The notes: a model not told the origin generated them from the letters alone. 64,000 nucleotides of DNA from CALGFI01 sp963786805 (GCA_963786805.1 CAWBAK010000003.1:1-64000), one strand, 5' to 3'; shown: positions 9,289-18,480, counted from the stretch's first letter. Program-made: numbers and translations.

Positions 9289-10374
9289 TCACTCAACGGT
9301 GGTCACCTTCGAGGCTCGCTCGTAGGTCCCCGGGCGTCGTCCTCGGCGGGTCGCCAGGCACCACGCCAGGAGTTGCGCCGGCACGATCGAGGCCGCCGGG
9401 GCGAGGGGCCCGCCCAGGTCGCCGATGTCCACCCGGAGAGCCGCACCGCGCGGGGATCGCCCGGTCCCGTGATCGCCCGCCGTCACGACGAGCACCGCGC
9501 TTCCGACGGCCACCAGCTCCTCCGCCAGCCCCAGGTCGAGGTCGTACGTCTCGGGTTCCGTCGCGATGACGACCGCGGCGAGATCGGGGCCCGCCAGCTC
9601 GAGGGGTCCGTGCCGGAACTGCGCCGTCTGCAGCGACTCGACCGCCATCCCGGCAGCCTCCTTGAGCGTGAGGGCGCCCATCTCGGCCGCCGCCCGCGCC
9701 GGACCGCGGCCGAGGATCACCGCGCTTCGCCGCTCACCCAGCAGGTCGGCGAGCCGGGCGGGGAGCTCCTCGTCATGCAGCAGATCCTCGATCGCTCGCG
9801 CCGTGCGCTCCGCCTCCTCACGCACGCGCTCGATCACGCGGTCGGGCTCTTCCCCGGCGAGGACTCCGCCGAGCGCCGCCAGACAGACGAGCGACGCGGC
9901 GAAGGTCATCGTCGATGGCCCGGTCTCGGCGCCCGCCCGGGTGTCGAGGACCACGGCCGCCTCACGCGCGAGCGTATTCGTCCGGCCGTTCGTGACCGCG
10001 ACGAGGAAGGGAGGATCGGGCAGCTCGGCCAGCGCCCGCGCGAGGCGAACGACCTCCGCGCTCTCACCAGACTGACTGACCGCGACCACCAGCGTCGTGG
10101 CGTCGACCATGGCGCGGCGGAAATGCAGCAGCTCCGAAGCGTCCACCATGACCGCGATCACGCCCGCGCGAGCCAGGCCGGTGACGACGGGGTAGCACGC
10201 GTCGTACGAGCTGCCCATCCCGGTGAACACGACCGACCTGCCCCTCGCGGCGTCCGCGATCTCGAGCAGGGCGGGTCGTTGAACGGCGAGGCCCGCCGCC
10301 GACCGGCGCAGGGCGTCCGGCTGCCCGGCGATCTCCCCGATGAATGGGTCAGGAAACTTTCCTAACCATTTCAC
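9289..10374 (-). CDS. SIS domain sugar isomerase/deaminase-like protein (SIS2)
   Basis: The intact paralogue of the frameshifted gene at 3637-4711, 361 residues with two SIS domains. FTGMGSSYDA and VSQSGESAE form the first phosphosugar site; LGRGPARAA and FRHGPLELAGP mark the second. It lacks the glutaminase domain of GlmS, so it is a free isomerase or deaminase like AgaS, or a FrlB-type deglycase. The start is GTG at 10374, which coincides with the predicted transcription start and so would make a leaderless mRNA. The 18-bp operator lies within the first ten codons. The divergent GH4 gene begins only 26 bases away. Confidence 0.88.
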   Translation of the reverse strand: MKWLGKFPDPFIGEIAGQPDALRRSAAGLAVQRPALLEIADAARGRSVVFTGMGSSYDACYPVVTGLARAGVIAVMVDASELLHFRRAMVDATTLVVAVSQSGESAEVVRLARALAELPDPPFLVAVTNGRTNTLAREAAVVLDTRAGAETGPSTMTFAASLVCLAALGGVLAGEEPDRVIERVREEAERTARAIEDLLHDEELPARLADLLGERRSAVILGRGPARAAAEMGALTLKEAAGMAVESLQTAQFRHGPLELAGPDLAAVVIATEPETYDLDLGLAEELVAVGSAVLVVTAGDHGTGRSPRGAALRVDIGDLGGPLAPAASIVPAQLLAWCLATRRGRRPGTYERASKVTTVE

Positions 10375-10411
10375 GGTCGGGAGTGTACGATGCCCGCGCG
10401 ATGGGCGTGAA
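10349..10411 (-). promoter_or_regulatory. Promoter and ROK-type operator for SIS2
   Basis: On the minus strand, TTCACG (10411-10406) and TACACT (10387-10382) are 18 bases apart. The operator TCAGGAAACTTTCCTAAC (10349-10366, plus-strand reading) starts 15 bases past the -10, inside the SIS2 coding sequence. The -35 falls within the first codons of the divergent GH4 gene, so the two genes share a very compact control region. Confidence 0.68.
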
Positions 10412-11681
10412 GATCGCCGTGGTCGGGGGTGGGAGCACCTACACGCCCGAGCTCGTCGAGGGGTTCGCGAGCCGACAAGAGCGCCTCCCCGTCGACGAGC
10501 TGGCCCTCCTGGACATCGATCGCGAACGGCTCGACGTCGTCGGCGGGCTCGCCGGGCGGATGCTTCGCCGGATCGGTTGGGGCGGCTCGCTCGTGCTCAC
10601 CGAACGGCGAGACGAGGCACTCGAGGGCGCGGACTTCGTCATCGTCCAGCTGCGCGTGGGCGGCCAGCAGGCCCGCTACAACGACGAGACGATCCCGTTG
10701 CGGTTCGGCTGCGTCGGTCAGGAGACCACCGGACCCGGAGGGTTCGCGAAGGCGCTCCGAACGGTCCCGGTGGTGCTCGAGCTCGCCGAGGAGACGGCGC
10801 GGCGCGCTGCGCCGGGCGCGTGGTTCGTGGACTTCACCAATCCGACCGGCCTGATCACGCAGGCGCTGCTCGACGCGGGCCACCGGGCGCTCGGCCTGTG
10901 CAACGTCGCCATCAACCTGCAGCGGAGCTTCGCCGACATGTTCGGTGTCGCGCCCGAGCGGGTGCAACTGGAGCACGTCGGCCTGAACCATCTGTCGTGG
11001 GAGCGCGCGGTCCTCGTCGACGGCGTCGACCGGCTCTCAGAGCTCCTTGACGGCCGCATCGACGAGCTCGCCGAGGGGGCCGGTGTGCCGTCAGAGCTGC
11101 TGCGCGCGATCGGCGCCGTCCCGAGCTCGTACCTGCACTACTACTACCTGACGAGCGAGGTCCTCGAGCGCCAGCGGTCCGAGAGGACGCGCGCCGAGGA
11201 GGTCATGGAGATCGAGGCCGGCCTCCTCGAGCTGTACCGCGACCCGTCGCTCGACACGAAGCCGAAGCTCCTCGAGGGCCGCGGCGGAGCCTTCTACAGC
11301 GATGCCGCCGCGGCGCTCGTCGCGTCCTTGCACGCCGGGACCGATGACGTTCAGGTCGTCAACGTCCTCAACGACGGTGCCATCCCGAACGTGCCCGACG
11401 ATGCCGTGGTGGAGGTCGCCGCCCGCATCGACCGCGCGGGCGCGCATCCCTTGCCGGTCGAGCCGCTCGGGCCCGAGATGCTGGGACTCGTCGAGCACGC
11501 GAAGGCGTATGAGCTCCTCGCGGTGCGTGCCGCCCTGTCGGGGGACCGGACGGTAGCCCTGAACGCCCTGATGACGAACCCGCTGGTCGGCGACTACCTG
11601 GTCGCGCAGCCGCTTCTCGATGCCCTCCTCGAGGCGAACCGAGAGCACCTTCCCCGGTTCTTCGGGAGTGGGGTGAGCTAA
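10401..11681 (+). CDS. Glycoside hydrolase family 4 protein (6-phospho-glycosidase type)
   Basis: GH4 enzymes cleave glycosides by an NAD- and Mn-dependent oxidation-elimination route; many act on 6-phosphoglycosides. The NAD-binding AVVGGGSTYTP is at the N-terminus, FTNPTG at about residue 146, the metal-binding Cys in GLCNVAIN at about 166 and the His in GLNHLSW at about 197. Length (426) is typical of 6-phospho-beta-glucosidases such as LicH/BglT. The ATG at 10401 matches the family N-terminus. Its stop overlaps the convergent aminotransferase stop by 4 bases. The phosphorylated substrate would have to come from a kinase, since the importer here is an ABC system and not a PTS. Confidence 0.9.
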   Translation: MGVKIAVVGGGSTYTPELVEGFASRQERLPVDELALLDIDRERLDVVGGLAGRMLRRIGWGGSLVLTERRDEALEGADFVIVQLRVGGQQARYNDETIPLRFGCVGQETTGPGGFAKALRTVPVVLELAEETARRAAPGAWFVDFTNPTGLITQALLDAGHRALGLCNVAINLQRSFADMFGVAPERVQLEHVGLNHLSWERAVLVDGVDRLSELLDGRIDELAEGAGVPSELLRAIGAVPSSYLHYYYLTSEVLERQRSERTRAEEVMEIEAGLLELYRDPSLDTKPKLLEGRGGAFYSDAAAALVASLHAGTDDVQVVNVLNDGAIPNVPDDAVVEVAARIDRAGAHPLPVEPLGPEMLGLVEHAKAYELLAVRAALSGDRTVALNALMTNPLVGDYLVAQPLLDALLEANREHLPRFFGSGVS

Positions 11682-12913
11682 CCCTCCGGCAGCTCGCCGG
11701 CGTGTCGCTGGACCTTCGCGAGCGCCTCGGCCACGTCCTGGACGCCGCGGGAACCATCGCGGAACACGTTCTCCATGAGGTACACGGACTCACGGAGCCC
11801 CGCGGCCTCCGCGACGGGGAACGACATCGCCTGTGGATCCAACCGGTCGGCGAACTCGACCGCCACCGGAAGCCGGGAGAGGGAGGGTTGGAACAGCTCG
11901 TACCGGTTCATCGGCGGGTACTGCACCTCGGCGGGGATCCCTTCCGCCTCGAGCGCACGGCAGACCGTGTCGTTCGTCCGGCCGGCGAACGCATCGGGGT
12001 CGATCGCCAGGATGTAGTTGTAGAAGCTCCATCGTGTGATGCGCTCGTCGGCGGGCATGATGCGAACGCCGTCGATCCCGGCGGCGAGGCGCTCGAGCTC
12101 CTTGCCGGCTTCAGCCCGCTGTGCCTGCTGCTCGGGGAAGCGCTCCATCGCGACGACGAGGACGGCCGCGTGGAGCTCGCCGAGGCGGTAGTTCGCCCCG
12201 AACGTGAACTCCTTCTCGTCGGGATCCTTCGCGCGACCGCAGTCGACGATCGAGTGAGCCCGCCGCGCGAGCTCGTCGTCGCCGGTGAGTAGCGTCCCGC
12301 CCTCTCCCGACGTGAGGATCTTCGAGGATTGGTGGCTGAACGAGCCGAAGTCGCCGATGCACCCGGCCCCTCGTCCGCGCCACTGCTGCCCCGGCGCGTG
12401 GGCGCAGTCCTCGACGATGGCGAGCCCGTGCCGTTCTGCGATCTCCGCGAGCCGGTCCATGTCGGCCATCTGATGCCCGAGGTGGACCGGGATGATCGCG
12501 CGCGTTCGATCGGTGATCGCGGACTCCACCAGGTCGGGATCGATCGTCCACGTTCGCGGCTCGACGTCGACGATCACCGGCAGCGCGCCGGCGGCCATCG
12601 GTGCGTACGCGGTCGCCGCGAACGTGAGTGCGGGGACGATGACCTCGTCGCCCCAGCCGATGCCGAGCGCCTTGAGCGCGACCTCCATCGTGACGGTCCC
12701 GTTCGCCATCAAGATCCCGTGCCGCGCCCCCTGGTAGGCCGCGAACGCCTCTTCGAACCTTGAGGCGTTCGTCCCGGGCTCGGGGAACCCGCCCCAGGTC
12801 CCGCTCCGGATCACACTCGCGACGGCATCGAGCTCGCGATCGTCCCAGTCGGGCCACGCCGGGTAGGCGGTGGTCCGGACCGGAGTTCCGCCGCTGACGG
12901 CGAGCTCGGCCAT
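11678..12913 (-). CDS. DegT/DnrJ/EryC1/StrS family sugar aminotransferase
   Basis: A PLP-dependent fold-I aminotransferase of 411 residues. The cofactor Lys is in SHQSSKILTSGEGG (about residue 200), the PLP-ring-facing DCAHAPG segment precedes it, and ANGTVTMEVAL forms the phosphate-binding loop. The family usually converts keto-sugars to amino-sugars; the C-terminal PPMNRYELF segment resembles the StrS/AHBA-synthase-like group. The ATG at 12913 has a GGAG 8 bases upstream and gives the normal family N-terminus. It is divergent from the D-serine-dehydratase-like gene 40 bases away. In a catabolic cluster it might run in reverse and remove an amino group. Confidence 0.88.
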   Translation of the reverse strand: MAELAVSGGTPVRTTAYPAWPDWDDRELDAVASVIRSGTWGGFPEPGTNASRFEEAFAAYQGARHGILMANGTVTMEVALKALGIGWGDEVIVPALTFAATAYAPMAAGALPVIVDVEPRTWTIDPDLVESAITDRTRAIIPVHLGHQMADMDRLAEIAERHGLAIVEDCAHAPGQQWRGRGAGCIGDFGSFSHQSSKILTSGEGGTLLTGDDELARRAHSIVDCGRAKDPDEKEFTFGANYRLGELHAAVLVVAMERFPEQQAQRAEAGKELERLAAGIDGVRIMPADERITRWSFYNYILAIDPDAFAGRTNDTVCRALEAEGIPAEVQYPPMNRYELFQPSLSRLPVAVEFADRLDPQAMSFPVAEAAGLRESVYLMENVFRDGSRGVQDVAEALAKVQRHAGELPEG

Positions 12914-12953
12914 CTCAGGGCTCCTTCCACTCGGCGGTGCTAGCGTCCGCGCG

Positions 12954-14240
12954 GTGAGCGCCCTCCGACCGGTCCCGCTCCCGGACGAGCTCCTCGACCG
13001 CGTGTCGGTCGATGCTCTCACTCGGGGCTTCGCCCTCGCGCGGGATCCGATCCCGATCCGCGAGGTCGGCGCTCAGGGATGGTCCCTCAGCGATCTCTCG
13101 CCTCCGATCCTGGTCCTGAGCGATGCGGCGCTGCGTCACAACGTGCGATTGATGGCGGACTTCTGCGAACGGGCGAACGTCGAGCTCGCTCCGCACGGCA
13201 AGACGTCGATGGCCCCGCAGCTTTGGGCTCGCCAGCTCGGGGCCGGTGCCTGGGGCATCACGGCCGCCTCGGCGCGAGAGGCTCGGGTGATGCGCGCCGC
13301 CGGAGTGCGCAGGATCCTGCTCGCGAACGAGCTCGTCGACGAGGCGTCGATCGGCTGGGCGGCCGAGCAGCTCCTCGACCCCTCCGTCGAGCTCCTCTGC
13401 TACGTCGACTCCGTCAAAGGCGTCGAGCTCCTCGATCGAGGGCTCGCGTCGGCGGGATCGCCCCGGCCGCTCCGCGTCCTGATCGAGTTCGGCTTCCCCG
13501 GCGGGCGCACCGGGTGTCGCACGGCGGAGCAGGCCCTCGAGGTCGTGGGACGCGTTCGAGGGTCGGGCCGCCTGGAGCTCGCCGGCGTTGCCGGGTACGA
13601 GGGCACGCTCTGTCCCGATCGCTCGGCCGGCTGTCTGGACCGGGTGCGCGCGTACCTCGATGAGCTCCTCGCGCTCGCTTCGCGGCTCGTGGAGGACGGC
13701 GCGTTCCCGGGGGAGGTCGTGATCAGCGCCGGCGGCAGCCGGTTCTTCGACGTCGTCGCCGAACGACTGCGCGAGCCGTGGCCCTCCGATGCGCCGGTCC
13801 GGGTGGTGCTCCGATCGGGCTGCTACCTCACGCACGACTCGGGGGTGTACGAGCGCACGTCGCCGTTCGCCGACGAGGAACCGGAGCGGCGATTCCACCC
13901 GGCGATGGAGATCTGGGGTTCGGTCCTGTCGCGACCCGAACCCGGACTCGCGATCCTCGGTTTCGGCCGACGGGACGTCCCGTTCGACGAAGGCTTCCCG
14001 ATCCCCACCAAGATCCGGACCGGGTCCGGCGAGACGGTCCCGGTTGAGGGTCGTTTCGCCGTCACGGCCCTCAACGACCAGCATGCCTATGCGAGGGTCC
14101 AGTCCGATCTCTCTCTCGGCGTCGGGGATCTCGTCGCGTGCGGGATCTCCCATCCGTGCAGCGCCTTCGATCGCTGGCGAGCGATCCCGGTGCTCGACGA
14201 GCGCGACCGCGTGGTGGAGGCCGTCGCGACGTTCTTCTGA
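12954..14240 (+). CDS. D-serine dehydratase-like / D-threonine aldolase-like PLP enzyme (fold III)
   Basis: A fold-III (alanine-racemase-like barrel) PLP enzyme of 428 residues. The cofactor Lys is in APHGKTSM (about residue 83); the C-terminal domain carries the HPCSAF motif (about 400), where His and Cys bind zinc in eukaryotic-type D-serine dehydratase. Family members deaminate D-serine or D-threonine, or cleave beta-hydroxy-D-amino acids. The GTG at 12954 gives a sensible N-terminus; a longer frame would invade the divergent aminotransferase. RidA lies convergently 22 bases past the stop, fitting an enamine-releasing dehydratase. Confidence 0.85.
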   Translation: MSALRPVPLPDELLDRVSVDALTRGFALARDPIPIREVGAQGWSLSDLSPPILVLSDAALRHNVRLMADFCERANVELAPHGKTSMAPQLWARQLGAGAWGITAASAREARVMRAAGVRRILLANELVDEASIGWAAEQLLDPSVELLCYVDSVKGVELLDRGLASAGSPRPLRVLIEFGFPGGRTGCRTAEQALEVVGRVRGSGRLELAGVAGYEGTLCPDRSAGCLDRVRAYLDELLALASRLVEDGAFPGEVVISAGGSRFFDVVAERLREPWPSDAPVRVVLRSGCYLTHDSGVYERTSPFADEEPERRFHPAMEIWGSVLSRPEPGLAILGFGRRDVPFDEGFPIPTKIRTGSGETVPVEGRFAVTALNDQHAYARVQSDLSLGVGDLVACGISHPCSAFDRWRAIPVLDERDRVVEAVATFF

Positions 14241-14262
14241 CCCGGCCGCGGAGATCACCCGG

Positions 14263-14652
14263 TCATCGGTCGGCCGCGGCTCGTCGCGCCACGGCCTCTA
14301 TCTCGACGAGCAGGCCGTCGGCGAGCTGGACGCCCACCGTGGAGCGAGCCGGATACGGGGGCGCGAACCGTTCCGAGTACACGCGATTGAATGCCTCGAA
14401 GTCGGCCAGGTCCACGAGGAAGGCGGTGACCTTCACGACGTCGTCGAGCCCACACCCTGCGGCGATCAGGCACCGCTCGAGGTTGTCGATGACCTGCCGG
14501 GTCTGCTCCTCGATCCCTCCGGGGACCAGAGCGCCGTCGGCATCGAACGCGACCTGGCCCGACGTGTGGACGAGGTCGCCACTCACGACCACGGGACTGT
14601 AGGGGGCGCGTGGACGCGCCACGTCCTCGGGCTGGCGGCCGTCGCGGGTCAT
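14263..14652 (-). CDS. RidA family protein (enamine/imine deaminase type)
   Basis: RidA proteins hydrolyse reactive enamines and imines such as 2-aminoacrylate made by PLP dehydratases. The 129-residue product shows the family features SPVVVSGDLVHTSGQVAFD, the C-GLDDVVKVTAFLVDL helix and PARSTVGVQL, which carries the Arg that binds the carboxylate. The terminal VEIEAVA strand is also typical. The ATG at 14652 gives the usual start; a longer open frame upstream is unrelated. Placement next to the D-serine-dehydratase-like gene supports a detoxifying role in that reaction. Confidence 0.9.
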   Translation of the reverse strand: MTRDGRQPEDVARPRAPYSPVVVSGDLVHTSGQVAFDADGALVPGGIEEQTRQVIDNLERCLIAAGCGLDDVVKVTAFLVDLADFEAFNRVYSERFAPPYPARSTVGVQLADGLLVEIEAVARRAAADR

Positions 14653-14720
14653 CGCGACCGCCGGATAGGGAGGAGTTCGTCGGGTCGGGATCTCACTGGC
14701 AAACCCCCTCGCACCGTGCC

Positions 14721-14779
14721 TTGACTTCGCGACGAGGCCGAGCGTAGCATGCGCGCGAATAGTTAGGAAAGTTTCCTGA
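14721..14779 (+). promoter_or_regulatory. Promoter and operator of the ROK repressor gene
   Basis: TTGACT (14721-14726) and TAGCAT (14745-14750) are 18 bases apart. Eleven bases later is GTTAGGAAAGTTTCCTGA (14762-14779), the same 18-mer as at 6351 and 10349 read on the other strand. In all three cases the motif has the same orientation relative to transcription. Its place ahead of a ROK regulator gene indicates autoregulation. Confidence 0.72.
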
Positions 14780-14803
14780 GCATCGACCGGCGCGGAGGGG
14801 AGC

Positions 14804-16005
14804 GTGATCCGACGGGGCCCGAGGGACCGGTAACGGTCGGAACGCCGAGCCTGCTCCGCGCGATCAACGAGCGGACCGTGCTCGACCTCATCCGCCAGCG
14901 TGGGCCCGTCTCCCGCGCACAGATCTCGCGGGTGAGCGGCCTGTCGAAGCCCACCGTCTCCCAGGCGCTGAGCGCCCTCGAGTCGGCGAGGCTCGTTCGC
15001 GAGGCCGGCCGGTCCTCGGGCGGCAAGGGGCCGAGCGCGGTGCTGTACGAGCTCAACGCGCGGGCCGGTTGGGTCGTCGGGATCGACGTTGGGCGGGCCT
15101 GGGTCCGCGCCGCCCTCGCCGACCTCAGCGGTGAGATCGTCGCTCGCCGGGACGAACGGGCCCGGGTTCGCAGTTCGCAGACGCTCATCTCGCAGCTCGG
15201 CGAGGTCGCGCACGCGCTCGCGGACGAGGCCGGGCTGCGGTGGCGTCAGGTGACGTTCGCCACGATCGGGAGTCCGGGCGTGTTCCATCCCGAGCTCGGT
15301 CAGGTCTCCCTCGCGCACAGTCTTCCGGGATGGGGCCGCCAGGGTCTGGTCGAGGCGGTGCAGCGCGAGCTCGGCACCAACATCGCGTTCGAGAACGACG
15401 TCAACCTCGCCGCGCTCGGGGAGCAGTGGCGTGGCCTCGGCAAAGGCGTCGAGGATTTCGTCGTCCTGCACATCGGCACCGGCGTCGGCGTCGGGCTCGT
15501 CCTGGGCGGCCAGCTCTATCGAGGGAGCAGCGGAGCCGCCGGCGAGGTCGGGTATCTCCCGCTCTTCGGCACGAACCCCAGCGATCCCGAGATCCGCCGG
15601 CACGGGGCGCTCGACGCGGTCGCGGGTGCGTCGGGGGTCGTCGCGGACGCGCAGCGCCGGGGGATGCCGTCGCCGCTCACGGCGAAGAAGGTGTTCGGCT
15701 CGGCCAGGCGGGGCGATCGTCTCGCGAAGCGGACGGTCGCCGACGAGGCGAGATGGATCGCGCTTGCCATCGCCGCCGTGGTGTCGGTCGTCGATCCGGA
15801 GCTGGTGATCCTGGGTGGTGGGATCGGCGCGAACGGCGATCTCCTGCTCGAGCCGATCGAGCAGGAGCTCGCGACGATCTCCCCGTTCCGACCCCGGATC
15901 GAGGTTTCGGCGCTTCGCGAGGAAGCCACCCTGAACGGGGCGGTGTGGATGGCGTTGCAGGCGGCCCAGGACCGCCTGTTCGATCGCCGGGAGGTATCAG
16001 CATGA
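14804..16005 (+). CDS. ROK family transcriptional repressor/sugar-responsive regulator
   Basis: An N-terminal winged HTH (VSRAQISRVSGLSKPTVSQAL) precedes a ROK sugar-binding domain with GIDVGRAWV and the ENDVNLAALGE, VVLHIGTGVG and GAAGEVGYLP motifs. The usual zinc-binding Cys cluster of ROK kinases is absent, as in many regulators. The first in-frame start codon is GTG at 14878, but homologous sequence (PSLLRAINERT) extends upstream without one. A GTG at 14804 after GGAGGGGAGC has an ideal ribosome-binding site but is in another frame. A one-base error near 14812-14830 would join them and give about 400 residues, the family norm. It is the likely binder of the three identical operators. Confidence 0.85.
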
Positions 16006-16063
16006 GTCGGAGGTCCGAGTGGATCGTTCGATCAGGAGTCAGTGAGTCGAGGAGGGGAGGCAC

Positions 16064-17422
16064 ATGATGAAGCGATGGCTGGCGGTGGCGGCGGTCTTCG
16101 CGCTCGTGGCGACGGCATGCACGGCGGGAAGCGAAGACCCGGGGCCCGCACCGGAACCGCCGAGCACGACCGGAGACCAGGACCCCGTGACCCTGGAGAT
16201 GTGGGGGGCGTGGACCGGACGGGAGCTCGACCAGTTCAACCAGATCTTCGATGGGTTCACCGAGCAGTATCCCTGGATCACCGTGCGGAGCCGAGGCGGG
16301 GTCGGGGACCAGAAGATCATCACCGCGATCAACAGCGGCGAGCCGCCGGACGTCGTGCTGTCGTTCGTGCTCGACAACATCGGCCAGTTCTGTGCGTCCG
16401 GCGCCTGGCAGGATCTCACGCCGTATATGGAACGTGACGGCTTCGATCTCAGCCAGTTCCCCGACGCGGCCCTGCAGTACACGAGCTTCGGGGGAAGCCA
16501 GTGCGCGCTGCCGTTCCTCACCGACGCGTACGGGCTCTACTACAACGTCGACATGTTCGAGGAGGCCGGGATCACCGAGCCGCCGACGACGCTCTCGGAG
16601 CTGGCCGACGTGGCGAAGCAGCTCACGGTGTTCGCTCCGGACGGTTCGATCGAGCGCGCCGGCATCGTGATGGCGACCGGCTACTACGAGACGACGGTCC
16701 TCACGATGGGCTCGATGTTCGGCGTGGAGTGGTACAGCGAGGACGGGACGGAGTCGGCGATCGACGACGATCCGAACTGGACGGCGTTCTTCGAGTGGCA
16801 GAAGGAGTTCATCGCCGATGTCTACGGCGAGGGGGACTTCCAGACGGGCGCCGACCGTCTCGAGCGGTTCGTCGCCGGTCAGGGAGACGAGTTCTCGACG
16901 GCGAACGACTTCCAAGCCGGACGCGTCGCGATGAACCTGGACGGCGAGTGGCGGACGGCGTTCATCGCGGACGAGGCGCCGGACATGAACTACGCGACGG
17001 CGCCGTTCCCAGTGCCCGACGACCGCGCCGACGAGTACGGGATGGGGCAGATCGGCGGGACGATCATCGGGATCCCGAGGGGTTCGGACAACCCCGAGGA
17101 GGCGTGGCTGCTGCTGCAGTACATGGCTACCGACACCAACACGCTGGTCTACATGGCCAACAACGTCCGCAACGTTCCAACGACGATCGCGGCCCTGGAG
17201 TCCCCGGACCTGGACGTCACGCCGCAGTTCCAGACGTTCCTGGACATCTTCCAGAACCCGGGATCGCACTATAAGCAGCACTCCGCGATCGGCTCGGCCG
17301 ATCAGACGACACTCGCCGACTTCGCCGCGAGATGGCAGGCGGGGACGGCGACGGATCTGGAGGGTGGCTTGCAACAGGTGGCCCAGCAGATCGACGATCA
17401 GCTCGCACAGGCTGCCGCCTGA
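16064..17422 (+). CDS. Sugar ABC transporter substrate-binding lipoprotein
   Basis: The extracellular binding protein of a CUT1-type importer. A lipoprotein signal peptide ends at Cys19 (LVATAC). The mature part has the family-1 solute-binding features TLEMWGAWTG, the DVVLSF segment and the C-terminal ARWQAGTATDLEGGLQQVAQQID. Length (452) is normal. GGAGGGGAGG lies 3 bases before the ATG pair. It is the first gene of the importer set and follows the ROK regulator by 58 bases, so it is probably in the same transcript or regulon. Confidence 0.92.
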   Translation: MMKRWLAVAAVFALVATACTAGSEDPGPAPEPPSTTGDQDPVTLEMWGAWTGRELDQFNQIFDGFTEQYPWITVRSRGGVGDQKIITAINSGEPPDVVLSFVLDNIGQFCASGAWQDLTPYMERDGFDLSQFPDAALQYTSFGGSQCALPFLTDAYGLYYNVDMFEEAGITEPPTTLSELADVAKQLTVFAPDGSIERAGIVMATGYYETTVLTMGSMFGVEWYSEDGTESAIDDDPNWTAFFEWQKEFIADVYGEGDFQTGADRLERFVAGQGDEFSTANDFQAGRVAMNLDGEWRTAFIADEAPDMNYATAPFPVPDDRADEYGMGQIGGTIIGIPRGSDNPEEAWLLLQYMATDTNTLVYMANNVRNVPTTIAALESPDLDVTPQFQTFLDIFQNPGSHYKQHSAIGSADQTTLADFAARWQAGTATDLEGGLQQVAQQIDDQLAQAAA

Positions 17423-17473
17423 GGAGGCGAGAGCACGACCGCCGCACGCGCTGAGGTTGCGGGGATCGCCGCC

Positions 17474-17501
17474 GGGGCCGGCGTCATCAGACGCCGGCCC
17501 C
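17474..17501. repeat. Perfect 12-bp stem hairpin at the head of the first permease gene
   Basis: GGGGCCGGCGTC (17474-17485) and GACGCCGGCCCC (17490-17501) flank an ATCA loop. It sits between the binding-protein stop and the first canonical permease start. Such a hairpin can reduce read-through so that binding protein exceeds permease, or stabilise the upstream message. It would be inside coding sequence if the permease starts at 17435. Confidence 0.6.
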
Positions 17502-17533
17502 GTCGGCGCAACCTCAAGCGCGGCCTCACGATC

Positions 17534-18436
17534 TTGCTGTTCATGTCTCCTTGGATCGCCGGCTTCTGCTTCCTGATCCTGTATCCGATGCTCTCGAGCC
17601 TCTACTTCTCGTTCACGAAGTACGCGCTGCTGTCGGCGCCCGAGTGGATCGGGCTGGAGAACTACCGGTTGCTGTTCACGAGGGATCCGTTCTTCTGGCT
17701 CGCGATCCGCAACACCGTGTGGATCATCGCGATCGGCGTGCCGCTGCGCATCGCGTTCGCGATCTTCACCGCGTGGCTCCTGACGCGACCGCAGCGCGGC
17801 TCGCGCGTGTACCGGACCCTCTACTTCCTGCCGTCGATGGCGCCGCCGGCCGCCGCCGCGCTGGCCTTCGTGGTCGTGTTCAACCCGCGGTTCGGGCCGG
17901 TCAACCAGATCCTCAGCGCCTTCGGTGTGAACGAGCCGCCGCTCTGGTTCTACGGGCCCGGATCGTCGAAATGGGGCCTCGTGCTGCTCGCCCTCTGGGG
18001 CGTCGGGGACGCGATGATCATCTTCCTCGCGGGCCTGCTCGACGTGCCGCGTCATCTCTACGAGGCCGCGGACATCGAGGGGGCCAGCGGGTCGCAGAAG
18101 TTCCGACACATCACGCTGCCGATGATCTCGCCGGTCATCTTCTTCTCGCTCGTGATCGGGGTGATCTACGGCTTCCAGCTCTTCACGCAGGCCTACGTGG
18201 TCGCACTCGCCGTCGCGGGGAGCTCCGTATCGGACGCCGCGCAGAACCTGGGCACTCCGCAAGGCTCGATGCTGTTCTTCTCCGTCTACCTGTTCGAACA
18301 AGGGTTCCTGAGCTTCCGGATGGGCTACGCCTCGGCGCTCGCGTGGGTCCTGTTCTTCATCGCGATGGTCTGCACGCTGGCGATGATCAAGGGCTCGCGT
18401 CGCTGGGTTCACTACCAGGGAGGCGGATTCCGATAG
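17534..18436 (+). CDS. Sugar ABC transporter permease (MalF/UgpA type)
   Basis: A membrane subunit of the CUT1 importer with about six membrane helices beginning FMSPWIAGFCFLILYP. The cytoplasmic EAA loop, EAADIEGASGSQKFRHITLPMI, contacts the ATPase. The first canonical start is TTG at 17534, but that removes the charged cytoplasmic tail usual for the family. In-frame sequence rich in Arg (RRRPRRRNLKRGL) continues up to an ACG at 17435 that sits 7 bases after AGGAGG. I therefore suspect the protein really starts at 17435, either at ACG or at a miscalled ATG. The stop is followed directly by the second permease. Confidence 0.88.
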   Translation: MLFMSPWIAGFCFLILYPMLSSLYFSFTKYALLSAPEWIGLENYRLLFTRDPFFWLAIRNTVWIIAIGVPLRIAFAIFTAWLLTRPQRGSRVYRTLYFLPSMAPPAAAALAFVVVFNPRFGPVNQILSAFGVNEPPLWFYGPGSSKWGLVLLALWGVGDAMIIFLAGLLDVPRHLYEAADIEGASGSQKFRHITLPMISPVIFFSLVIGVIYGFQLFTQAYVVALAVAGSSVSDAAQNLGTPQGSMLFFSVYLFEQGFLSFRMGYASALAWVLFFIAMVCTLAMIKGSRRWVHYQGGGFR

Positions 18437-18480
18437 CCACGATCACCGCGACGAGACCTCCGCGGACGGCGGCCGCCGAC

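Noticed and set aside
17551..18480. Long upstream extension of the second permease frame
   Set aside because: It overlaps the whole first permease in another frame and reads as Arg-rich shadow sequence.
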